A stretch of 64,000 nucleotides of DNA from CAWACP01 sp963780655 (GTDB lineage: Bacteria > Acidobacteriota > Terriglobia > Bryobacterales > Bryobacteraceae). The stretch covers positions 1,798,001 to 1,862,000 of the forward strand of contig CAWACP010000003.1 in the NCBI GenBank assembly GCA_963780655.1, given 5' to 3'. The notes below the pieces were generated by a model that saw nothing but the letters and a program-made list of their open reading frames with translations, ran no database searches and was not told the DNA's origin. How positions within the stretch are numbered: position 1 is the stretch's first letter; each line of letters opens with the position of its first letter. The position numbers and the translations under genes were made by a program. Of this stretch, positions 1 to 7,442 are shown piece after piece.

Positions 1-181
1 GCCCAAACGTCACCGCTGTACCCAGGCTGAGCTTCGTACGCTCCATGAAATACCAGCGACCGAAGCCGCTGTAGGTGACAGCGGCGTGCATGCTCACGAC
101 GAGCACGATCAGGACCCAGCGAACGTTGTCGATGAATTCCAGACGCGGCGCGGGTTTCTGAACCGCCGAAGCTGCGGTCAT
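1..181 (-). CDS. Acyltransferase-3/OpgC-like membrane protein, N-terminal part
   Basis: This reading frame runs leftwards off the window edge. It starts at an ATG at 181 and about 60 residues are visible. After a short polar leader comes a segment reading FIDNVRWVLIVLVVSMHAAV and then TYSGFG. That pattern (ID-x-x-R-W, hydrophobic helix, H-A-A-V-T-Y-S) is typical of the first membrane helix of acyltransferase-3 / glucan biosynthesis protein C-like integral membrane enzymes, which O-acylate sugars or glycans. The catalytic loops lie outside the window, so the substrate is unknown. The gene is divergent from the PQQ dehydrogenase, and a short tandem repeat lies between the two start codons. Confidence 0.7.
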   Translation of the reverse strand, partial: MTAASAVQKPAPRLEFIDNVRWVLIVLVVSMHAAVTYSGFGRWYFMERTKLSLGTAVTFG

Positions 182-229
182 ACTCACGATACGAAACTTA
201 CCACGCCGTACGTTCCCCGGGCTTCCTTC

Positions 230-265
230 TTTACTTCCTTTACTTCCTTTACTTCCTTTACTTCC
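230..265. repeat. Tandem repeat, four 9-bp units (TTTACTTCC)
   Basis: Four perfect head-to-tail copies of TTTACTTCC form a pure pyrimidine/purine strand asymmetry. They lie between the divergent starts at 181 (minus) and 291 (plus) and end 25 bp before the plus-strand ATG. A longer array of the same style lies between divergent genes at 42777-42874. Confidence 0.9.
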
Positions 266-290
266 TGTTCTCCTTGTTACACTACCTTCG

Positions 291-2351
291 ATGAAACTTC
301 GCCACGTCGCGCCGCTGCTGTTAACTGCCTTGTGCGCCGCTCCCCGCGATGCGCACTACTCGCCGCTGAAGCAGATCAACCGCGACAACGTGCGCGGGCT
401 GAAGCAAGCGTGGCGTTTCGATTCGGGCGACGAATACGACGGCTCGGAGATCGAGTGCAATCCACTGGTGATCGATGGCGTGCTCTACGCAACCACGCCG
501 CGCCTGCGCGTCATCGCGCTCGATGCCGCCACGGGCAAACTGATCTGGGATTACGATGCGCATCGCGGCGAACTGGTTCACGGCAAGCAGCGCAGCCGCG
601 GGCTCAATTACTGGACCGATGGCCACGAGGCGCGCATCTTCGTGGGCATCGACCAGTACCTTTACGCGCTCGACGCTCACACCGGCCATCCAGTGACCTC
701 GTTTGGCGATGCCGGCCGCGTGGATCTGGAGAAGGGGCTGGGGCGCGACGATCAGGATCTCACCGTGCGCGCCACCAGCCCGGGCGTCGTCTATAAGGAC
801 CTGCTGATTCTGGGCTCGCTGGTGGCCGAAGACCTGCCTGCCGCTCTCGGCGACATTCGCGCTTTCGACGTGCGCACGGGCAAAACTCGATGGACCTTCC
901 ACACCGTCCCGCGGCCCGGCGAGTTCGGTTATGAGACCTGGCCGAAGGACGCATGGACCTACATCGGCGGCGCGAACTCGTGGGCCGGCCTGACGCTGGA
1001 TGAGAAGCGCGGCGTCGTGTATGCCCCGACCGGCTCGGCATCGTTCGATTTCTACGGCGCAAATCGCCTCGGCGACGACCTGTTCGCCGACTGCGTGCTG
1101 GCGCTGAAGGCCGACACGGGCGAGCGGCTGTGGCATTTCGAGGGCGTCCGCCATGACCTGTGGGACCGCGATTTCCCGACTGCCCCCACGCTCATTCAGG
1201 TGAAGCGCGATGGACGCCTGATCGACGCGGTGGCGCAGACGACGAAGTCCGGCTTCGTGTGGGTTCTGGATCGCGACACCGGCAAGCCGCTGTTCCCGTA
1301 CCGCGAAGTGGACGCGCAGCCGAGCGATGTGGATGGCGAAGCAGCCGCGCCGAAACAGATTCTGCCCACCGTGCCCGCTCCGTTCGCACGGCAGCAACTC
1401 ACCGAGGATCTGCTGACCACGCGCACCCCCGAAGCGCACGCTGACGCGCTGGAACGCTTCCGCAAGCTGCGCAGCGGGCCGCAGTTCACGCCGCCCAGCT
1501 TTGCCGGAACCGTCATCTTTCCCGGGTTCGACGGCGGAGCGGAATGGGGAGGCGCGGCGTGGGACCCTGAAACCGGCCTGCTCTACGTCAATGCGAATGA
1601 GATGGCGTGGGTGCTGCGCCTGGTTCCCCGCGGTAAAGCAACCAGCGCCTCTACGGCGAAGGCTTTGTATGCGCAGAACTGTTCGGGGTGCCACCGGCCC
1701 GATATGAAAGGGAGCCCGCCCGAGTTTCCATCGTTGGTTCAGATCGGCAAGAAGCTCACGGCGCAACAGGTGACCGCGACGGTGCGCAAAGGCGCGGGCC
1801 GCATGCCCGGCTTCGCGCGTCTGGGCGACCCGAAGGTGAACGCCATCGTGCAGTTCCTGATGACTGGCGAAGATGTGGCAGTGCAGGGGCCCGAGGACGT
1901 TCATACCGGTGGTCCGGCGCCGCTGAAATACGGTATCGACGGCTACAACCAGTTTCTGGATAAGGACGGCTACCCGGCCATTGCGCCGCCGTGGGGGACG
2001 CTGAATGCCATCGACATGAGCACCGGCGAATACGCGTGGAAGATTCCGTTTGGGGAGATACCGGCGCTGGTGGCGAAGGGCATTCGCAACACCGGCAGCC
2101 AGAATTATGGCGGTGGCGTGGTGACGGCGGGCGGGCTGCTATTCATCGGCGCGACGGTTTTTGACCGTGTGTTCCACGCATTCGACAAGAGCACGGGCAG
2201 GCTGCTGTGGGAGACGAGGCTCCCGGCGTCGGCTACGGCGACTCCCGCCGTGTACGAGGTGAACGGCCGCGAATATGTAGTGACGGCCGCGGGCGGCGGC
2301 AAGTGGGGCGCTCCGAGCGGCGGCAGCTACGTGGCCTTCACGCTTCAGTAG
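291..2351 (+). CDS. PQQ-dependent (quinoprotein) dehydrogenase with haem c domain
   Basis: This is a 686-residue periplasmic quinoprotein alcohol/glucose dehydrogenase type enzyme. The N-terminus is a short signal peptide (LLLTALCAA). The body is a beta-propeller with repeated W-type blades such as IALDAATGKLIWDYD, ALDAHTG and AFDVRTGKTRW, the pattern of PQQ-binding eight-bladed propellers. A single CSGCH haem c motif (residues about 464-468) sits in an inserted cytochrome domain and is followed by a methionine-rich GRMPGF ligand loop; the propeller then resumes to the C-terminus. Electrons from substrate oxidation would pass PQQ to haem to the respiratory chain. The substrate cannot be told from sequence. 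The stop codon TAG is the first three bases of a palindromic repeat. Confidence 0.9.
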   Translation: MKLRHVAPLLLTALCAAPRDAHYSPLKQINRDNVRGLKQAWRFDSGDEYDGSEIECNPLVIDGVLYATTPRLRVIALDAATGKLIWDYDAHRGELVHGKQRSRGLNYWTDGHEARIFVGIDQYLYALDAHTGHPVTSFGDAGRVDLEKGLGRDDQDLTVRATSPGVVYKDLLILGSLVAEDLPAALGDIRAFDVRTGKTRWTFHTVPRPGEFGYETWPKDAWTYIGGANSWAGLTLDEKRGVVYAPTGSASFDFYGANRLGDDLFADCVLALKADTGERLWHFEGVRHDLWDRDFPTAPTLIQVKRDGRLIDAVAQTTKSGFVWVLDRDTGKPLFPYREVDAQPSDVDGEAAAPKQILPTVPAPFARQQLTEDLLTTRTPEAHADALERFRKLRSGPQFTPPSFAGTVIFPGFDGGAEWGGAAWDPETGLLYVNANEMAWVLRLVPRGKATSASTAKALYAQNCSGCHRPDMKGSPPEFPSLVQIGKKLTAQQVTATVRKGAGRMPGFARLGDPKVNAIVQFLMTGEDVAVQGPEDVHTGGPAPLKYGIDGYNQFLDKDGYPAIAPPWGTLNAIDMSTGEYAWKIPFGEIPALVAKGIRNTGSQNYGGGVVTAGGLLFIGATVFDRVFHAFDKSTGRLLWETRLPASATATPAVYEVNGREYVVTAAGGGKWGAPSGGSYVAFTLQ

Positions 2352-2500
2352 AGCAGGCTTTTAGCCTGCATCTATCTTGTGCAGGGAACATCATGTGCCG
2401 CGGCCCTTCCGTAACTCCTGTGTTTTCAATGTCGAAAATCGCCGGAGGAACATAATGTGCCGTTGTGCTCAGGAAAGTGCAGGCTAAAAGCCTGCTCTAC
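2349..2500. repeat. Repeat family A, two inverted palindromes 107 bp apart
   Basis: The left copy, 2349-2370, reads TAGAGCAGGC-TTTTA-GCCTGCA. The right copy, 2478-2500, is its inverse. Each forms a GCAGGC/GCCTGC stem, and the two together form a larger inverted pair. The left copy supplies the TAG stop of the PQQ dehydrogenase. The right copy supplies the stop and the last residues of the Kir channel on the other strand. Between them 'acat-atgtgccg' is found twice. The pair could act as a bidirectional transcription terminator for these convergent genes. Confidence 0.85.
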
Positions 2501-3416
2501 CGGGGTTCTCCAGTGCGCCCACCCTGTCCATCTCCAGCACGATATCGCCGTCGTCGTCGATGCGGAACGCGGGAGCGAAGCGGGTGTCCCAGACGATCTC
2601 GTCGTAGCGGTAGGAATAGCGCGAGAACACCGTCTGGCTGAAGGTGTCGTCAAACCCCTTCACCAGAATCAGCAGCTCGGCCTGGAGTTGTTCCAGGTCG
2701 GCTGGGGTTTTGCCATTCAGCGGACTGTCCTCCTCAATGGGGTGCACCACGGTCCAGGTGAGCGGAAAGAACACCACCGAGTCGCGCTCCAGCCTGAGCA
2801 GGTCGAACTTCCGCTGTCTGCGGCCGTCTTTCTGTATGACGGTCATCAGCATGACGCGCGCGCCCAGCTCCATGATGTTGTTGCGCCGCTCGTTCACAAT
2901 GCGGAACTGCAGGCTGGAGCCGGTCTGGTAGGGCGCGACAATCGCGTTGCCGCTGTAGCGAATGCGCGCCGACGGGCGGGAGATGCGCCCCAGCAGCAGT
3001 CCAGTGCCCACCGCAAAAGCCATCAGTCCCAGCAGCGCTTCGAGGCTGGCGACAAAGTTCGCCGCCACCCCGCGCGGCAGAAGACCGCCGTAGCCAACAG
3101 TGGTCAGGGTCTGCGCGCTGAAGAAGAAGTCGTTCAGGAAACGGTGGAATTCGTCCGTAGCCACGCCGCCCTGTAACTGGGACGCGTCCAGCTCGAAATA
3201 CGCCAGGGCGAATGCCAGGTTCGCGACGAGCCAGCCCGCCAGGATGATCGAAATGAAACCCGGCCAGCTCATGTTGATCAGGGTCAGCCAGGGGTGAAAC
3301 GCCCGCCACGATTCGCCTTCGCGGCGAACGTTGAACGTGCCGTTTCGGTTGATTGCTCTGGTGAGGGTGTTGCCGAACTGATTTGTTAACCCGGGATCGT
3401 AGGACGGCTTTTCCAT
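2484..3416 (-). CDS. Inward-rectifier (KirBac-like) potassium channel
   Basis: This 310-residue channel has the prokaryotic Kir layout: an amphipathic slide-helix region (WLTLINMSWPGF), a first membrane helix (about 52-72), a pore loop with filter TTVGYGG (residues about 105-111), a second membrane helix (FVASLEALLGLMAFAVGTG), then a cytosolic beta-rich domain (ARIRYSGNAIV onward). The filter carries GYGG rather than the common GYGD. The start is placed at the ATG at 3416; upstream in-frame codons would add an unlike low-complexity leader. The last five residues (GRAGF) and the TAG stop are encoded by a palindromic repeat, so the C-terminal tail was probably altered when the repeat arrived. 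Homologues conduct K+ under lipid or ligand control. Confidence 0.88.
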   Translation of the reverse strand: MEKPSYDPGLTNQFGNTLTRAINRNGTFNVRREGESWRAFHPWLTLINMSWPGFISIILAGWLVANLAFALAYFELDASQLQGGVATDEFHRFLNDFFFSAQTLTTVGYGGLLPRGVAANFVASLEALLGLMAFAVGTGLLLGRISRPSARIRYSGNAIVAPYQTGSSLQFRIVNERRNNIMELGARVMLMTVIQKDGRRQRKFDLLRLERDSVVFFPLTWTVVHPIEEDSPLNGKTPADLEQLQAELLILVKGFDDTFSQTVFSRYSYRYDEIVWDTRFAPAFRIDDDGDIVLEMDRVGALENPGRAGF

Positions 3417-3448
3417 ATCTGACGATGGTAGCCCGGACCCGCGCCCGT

Positions 3449-4225
3449 TTACTGAACTGGTGAATACGGCGCGGCTTTGAACAGAGAGATCTGGATGATA
3501 CTGGCGATCTCGCCGTGCTTCTCCACCGACTCTCGCCGCACCTTGATCCATTCCGGATCGGCCGAAAACACGGCCCATGCTTTCTCGCGCGCGGCCAGAC
3601 TATCGAAGGGAATCAGGTAGGTCAGGTTCGGCAGGTTGGACCCGAACACCGTCGACGTATAGAACAGCGGATGTATGCCCGAGCGCTGGAAGATGCGCAC
3701 CTCGGGGCCCGCGAAACGCTCGTGCAGCGCGGCCAGTTGCGTCCACGTCGGCGAGTGATACGTGCGCAGCTCGAAGATGCGCGGCGATGCCGGGCGCTCC
3801 ACCGTGTGAATCTCGGGCGAGTATTCCGTCGCTTCGAGTAGCGACGACGACGTGGATTCGTAAGGGGCGTTCGGCGCGCCCTCCCACTTGCCAACCGCTT
3901 CGGCGTATCCGGCCTGCCCGTGGAGCCGCGAGTACAGCGACAACGCATCCGCGCCCGACGGGAACCCGAGAACGATAGCCGACTGCGGCAGGTGAGCCGC
4001 GATGATGGCATCCAGCATCAGGATGGGACCGGCATGCACCTTCCGCGCTGCCGGAAGAAATCCGTTGGCGAGAAAGTCGCTCAGGCGGCCGGTCTGGTCG
4101 CCATTCTTCATGAACACGTTCTCGATGGTGTAGAAGCGCGTTGCGGGGTTAGTGGCCGCCTCGAAACCACCCACCGCGCCCACCGCCCCGAGTGCCTGGA
4201 GAAACGATCGCCTGATCATGATCAC
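3449..4225 (-). CDS. NIPSNAP-family secreted protein
   Basis: The protein has about 256-258 residues. It begins with a twin-arginine-like signal (IRRSFLQALGAVGAVGG). Two ferredoxin-like halves follow: the first contains FYTIENVFMKNG, the second starts at RIFELRTYHSPTW and runs to SLAAREKAWAVFSADPEW. The ELRTY and F-x-S-x-x-x-R-x-x-A-W-x-x-F motifs are those of the NIPSNAP family, whose biochemical role in bacteria is unclear. The start may be the GTG at 4225, which overlaps the upstream stop as GTGA, or the ATG at 4219. The overlap implies translational coupling with the regulator-like gene upstream. Confidence 0.8.
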   Translation of the reverse strand: MIMIRRSFLQALGAVGAVGGFEAATNPATRFYTIENVFMKNGDQTGRLSDFLANGFLPAARKVHAGPILMLDAIIAAHLPQSAIVLGFPSGADALSLYSRLHGQAGYAEAVGKWEGAPNAPYESTSSSLLEATEYSPEIHTVERPASPRIFELRTYHSPTWTQLAALHERFAGPEVRIFQRSGIHPLFYTSTVFGSNLPNLTYLIPFDSLAAREKAWAVFSADPEWIKVRRESVEKHGEIASIIQISLFKAAPYSPVQ

Positions 4226-5454
4226 CAGACGTGAGTGGCGACGATCTCCGGCGCGCCGGAGCTTCCGCGAATCACCTGAGCGCTGAGCACGATCTGTATA
4301 TTCCGATGCTCCCAGCCACGCGGAGCCACGCGATCCAGTTCAGCCATGTACGAGTCGGAGGTGAGGAACTCGCCAGCCGCCAGCGTCCCGTACCGGGTGA
4401 TTCCGGCAGCGACGATAACCGGTTGTTTGGTAGTGCGGTCCAGCACCCGCGAAACGATCGCGTAATCCCGTCCAAGCTGCAAATACGGCGTGTACCAGTT
4501 CACCGTCCAGTCGCTCCGCGACGGATTGCGGCTGTCTCTGATATACGAAACGCCACGCGGCATTTCCAACTCGAAGCGGAAGCGGAGCGGGCCGGTGAGC
4601 CGCAGCGTCCAGTCATTGTCGAAGGCGCCGATGAGAATAGTCGGCCCCTCCGTCAGGTCGGCGAGAGTGGCCGAGGCCTCCTGCAGGATCTGTAAATGCT
4701 TACCCTTCGCGCGCAGGAGGCCCGTCAGCCTGGCCAGCGTAAGAGCGTCGGAGAAGGCCACCTTCTGCTGTTCGGAGCGGTGCAGATCGATGAGCGTCCG
4801 CTGCTCCTGCGCGGATGTCGGTGGATCGACGCCGGGGCTCGGGACTTTCTCCGTGCTGCCGATACACAGTGCCGCCCGATTGGGCGCATTCACGACGGGC
4901 GCCCAGAAACGATCGGTCGGCGAGGGCCTGGGGGCCGGCCACAACCGCACCGCCGCGACTCCCAGCAAAATGCCGACAGCCAGCGTCGCCGCGAGCGGGA
5001 GCAGACTCCGCTGTTTGCGCGGCGGTTCAGGCGGGACGATGACCTCCGTCACCGTTCGCGGTTGGGCAATCCGGAACAGAGGAACGTACGAGCCCGATGG
5101 CAACTCGATGATGATTTCCGCCAACGCGCCGTCGTCAAGGTAATACTGCTGGAGCCTTTTCCGGACTTCTCCCGCCGTAGTCCGCACGACGTGATCGACG
5201 TTTGTGTCGTACTGGGGCTCCCGGCCGAAGACCTGAATGCCGAGCGTCCGCTCTTTCAGGCACTCGGACGGGTTGTCGAGCGTGGTTTCAACAACATAAC
5301 GAAGGAGCCTGGGGTAGCGTCTGCTGTTGGTAAAGAGAGGGTGGGCCAGGACGCGCTCAAGCTGCGCGCGCACCCGATCACGGTCGGCTTCCGTTTCCGG
5401 AAAAGGTGCAGCGGAAATCGGTGTGCCTGGATCGGAAATTCTGGGTAAGGCCAT
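4222..5454 (-). CDS. Winged-helix-like / single-TM regulatory protein of acidobacterial type
   Basis: The protein has about 410 residues. Residues about 27-128 form a domain with FTNSRRYPRLLRYVVE, LKERTLGIQVFGREPQYDT and RTTAGEVRKRLQQYY, ending PSGSYVPLF. This conserved DNA-binding-like module occurs in many Acidobacteriota proteins, often before a membrane segment and a sensory or TPR region. A single membrane helix follows at about 151-172, then an extracytoplasmic domain of about 240 residues with no motif I recognise. ATG 5454 is chosen because the domain starts soon after; ATG 5466 is also possible. A TATAAT lies at 5465-5470, which would leave an almost leaderless mRNA if it is the -10 box. 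It is coupled by GTGA overlap to the NIPSNAP gene, which it may regulate. Confidence 0.7.
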   Translation of the reverse strand: MALPRISDPGTPISAAPFPETEADRDRVRAQLERVLAHPLFTNSRRYPRLLRYVVETTLDNPSECLKERTLGIQVFGREPQYDTNVDHVVRTTAGEVRKRLQQYYLDDGALAEIIIELPSGSYVPLFRIAQPRTVTEVIVPPEPPRKQRSLLPLAATLAVGILLGVAAVRLWPAPRPSPTDRFWAPVVNAPNRAALCIGSTEKVPSPGVDPPTSAQEQRTLIDLHRSEQQKVAFSDALTLARLTGLLRAKGKHLQILQEASATLADLTEGPTILIGAFDNDWTLRLTGPLRFRFELEMPRGVSYIRDSRNPSRSDWTVNWYTPYLQLGRDYAIVSRVLDRTTKQPVIVAAGITRYGTLAAGEFLTSDSYMAELDRVAPRGWEHRNIQIVLSAQVIRGSSGAPEIVATHVW

Positions 5455-5637
5455 GCCCGCACGCATTATATCATCGGGACCGGCTGGCGACGTATCACGT
5501 AAATCTCTGAATGCCAATGGCTTTCACCCGGGACGCCGTTCGGGACGGTCCTCACGCTCCCAGGACCTTGTTTCGCTCCTCTAAATCGGTTTCACTGGTA
5601 TATCGAAATCCCGGATACTGGGGGCAGTACCAGCGCA

Positions 5638-7359
5638 ATGTCTGCAAATGAGCCAGGAATCTCTCGCATCGCCGGCACGGATCGCCGTAGCTGGCTGAAA
5701 GGGGCCGGGCTGCTTGCGGCAACGGCCGCATCGCAACATTCCCTTCCGGCTGCGATAACCGAAACAACGCCGGCAGCCAACGCCGTAATCGACCGCGTAG
5801 TAGCCGCCGATTCCCGTAACATTGTTGAAACAACCGCGGGCAAGGTGCGCGGTTATAGTCGAAACGGTATTCACACCTTCAAGGGCATTCCGTATGGCGC
5901 GTCCACCGACGGCAAGGGCCGCTTCATGCCGCCCGAAAAGCCGGAGCCGTGGACCGGGGTCAGGAGTTCGCTGCACTTCGGCCATCTCTGCCCGCAATTC
6001 GCCCGGGAGGGCTGGAAGTACGACGAGAACTCGTTCATGTTCGACTGGGACGACGGGCAGCCTGGCGAAGATTGCCTGCGCGTCAATATCTGGACTCCGG
6101 GCATCAACGACAACCGCAAGCGGCCGGTGATGGTGTGGCTGCATGGCGGAGGTTTCTCGGCCGGCTCGGGGCAGGAGCTGAAAGCCTATGACGGCGAGAA
6201 CCTGGCGCATCGCGGCGACGTGGTCGTCGTATCGCTCAATCACCGGCTGAACACGTTCGGCCATCTCGATCTGTCGCAGTTTGGCGAAAAATACGCGAGC
6301 TCGGCCAACGTGGGCATGCTCGACATCGAATTCGCTCTGCGCTGGGTGCGCGATAATATCGCCAACTTTGGCGGCGATCCCGGCGCAGTGATGATCTTCG
6401 GGCAGTCGGGCGGCGGCGGCAAGGTGGGCACGCTCATGGCCATGCCGTCGGCGCGCGGCCTGTTCCATCGCGCCGGAATCCAGAGCGGCTCAATGCTGCG
6501 CGTCGGCGAGCCGGCTGACTCCGCTAAGCTCGCTGCGGCGGTTCTGGAAGAGCTGGGCATCTCGCGCGGCGACGTGGACAAGCTGCAGAGCGTTCCGGTG
6601 GATGCGCTTCTCACCGCGGCCCAAACCGCGCAGCGCAAGCTGTCTCCCCGGCCGAGTGGCCCGCCGGATTTCCGCCACCTGAGCAGGATGCTCGGCTGGT
6701 CGCCGGTGGTGGATGGCAAAGTGATTCCCACGCAGATATTCGATCCCGAAGCGCCTGCGGTGTCGGCGGACGTGCCGTTGCTGGTGGGCACGGTGCTGAA
6801 CGAGTTCGTGAATGGCATCGATCATCCCGATGCGTTCACGATGACCGGCGAACAGCTTGCCGACCGCGTGAAGCCGATGTACGGCGACAAGACCGGCGAG
6901 GTAATCAAAACAGTCCGCGCCGGACATCCGGGCGCGCGGCCGTTCGATCTGTACTCCATCATCATGGCGTCGTCGGTGCGGAGCAGCGCCGTGACGCAGG
7001 CGCGACGCAAAGCGGCTCAGGGCAAGGCTCCCGCGTACCTGTATTGGTTCACCTGGCAGACTCCGATCCTGGACGGACGGCCGATGGCCTTCCACTGCTC
7101 GGAACTTAGCTTCTGCTTCTACAACACCGATCGCTGTGAAGCCATGACCGGGGGCGGCGCTCGGGCGCGCGCGCTGGGCGCAAAGGTCGCCGATGCGTGG
7201 ATCCGTTTCGCCCACAAAGGAGATCCGAATCACCCCGGGCTGCCGCACTGGCCGGCGTTCAACGCCGAACAGACGCAGACCATGATCTTCGACGATCGCT
7301 GCCAGATGAAGAACGACCCCGACGGCCCCGAGCGGCGGTTGATGGATTCGCTGGGATAG
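5638..7359 (+). CDS. Type-B carboxylesterase (alpha/beta hydrolase)
   Basis: This 573-residue secreted hydrolase has a Tat-like signal (DRRSWLKGAGLLAATAA). Family landmarks appear in order: GKVRGYSRNGIHTFKGIPYGA, EDCLRVNIWTP, the oxyanion-hole segment VMVWLHGGGF, and the nucleophile elbow GQSGGGG with Ser at about residue 257. The usual elbow is GESAGG, so this one is a variant. Acid and histidine candidates are the Glu in GTVLNEF and the His in AFHCSEL. It would hydrolyse carboxylic esters in the periplasm, possibly plant-derived esters given the GH3 enzyme next to it. A repeat pair separates the two genes, so a common transcript is uncertain. Confidence 0.9.
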   Translation: MSANEPGISRIAGTDRRSWLKGAGLLAATAASQHSLPAAITETTPAANAVIDRVVAADSRNIVETTAGKVRGYSRNGIHTFKGIPYGASTDGKGRFMPPEKPEPWTGVRSSLHFGHLCPQFAREGWKYDENSFMFDWDDGQPGEDCLRVNIWTPGINDNRKRPVMVWLHGGGFSAGSGQELKAYDGENLAHRGDVVVVSLNHRLNTFGHLDLSQFGEKYASSANVGMLDIEFALRWVRDNIANFGGDPGAVMIFGQSGGGGKVGTLMAMPSARGLFHRAGIQSGSMLRVGEPADSAKLAAAVLEELGISRGDVDKLQSVPVDALLTAAQTAQRKLSPRPSGPPDFRHLSRMLGWSPVVDGKVIPTQIFDPEAPAVSADVPLLVGTVLNEFVNGIDHPDAFTMTGEQLADRVKPMYGDKTGEVIKTVRAGHPGARPFDLYSIIMASSVRSSAVTQARRKAAQGKAPAYLYWFTWQTPILDGRPMAFHCSELSFCFYNTDRCEAMTGGGARARALGAKVADAWIRFAHKGDPNHPGLPHWPAFNAEQTQTMIFDDRCQMKNDPDGPERRLMDSLG

Positions 7360-7362
7360 TAA

Positions 7363-7424
7363 TGCAGGCTAGAAGCCTGCTCTACTTCCGACCGAGAACA
7401 GTAGAGCAGGCTTTCAAGCCTGCA
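7363..7424. repeat. Repeat family A, paired palindromes with conserved spacer
   Basis: Two palindromes (GCAGGCTAGAAGCCTGC and GCAGGCTTTCAAGCCTGC) face each other across a spacer reading CTACTTCCGACCGAGAACAG. The same spacer recurs at 22716-22772 and, inverted, at 33038-33091, so the pair is a composite repeat unit. It begins a few bases after the esterase stop and ends 18 bp before the GH3 start. Confidence 0.9.
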
Positions 7425-7442
7425 CAGTCAGGACATAACCAA

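Noticed and set aside
321..1904. 527-codon minus-strand frame opposite the PQQ dehydrogenase
   Set aside because: No motif, and composition is typical of an antisense shadow.
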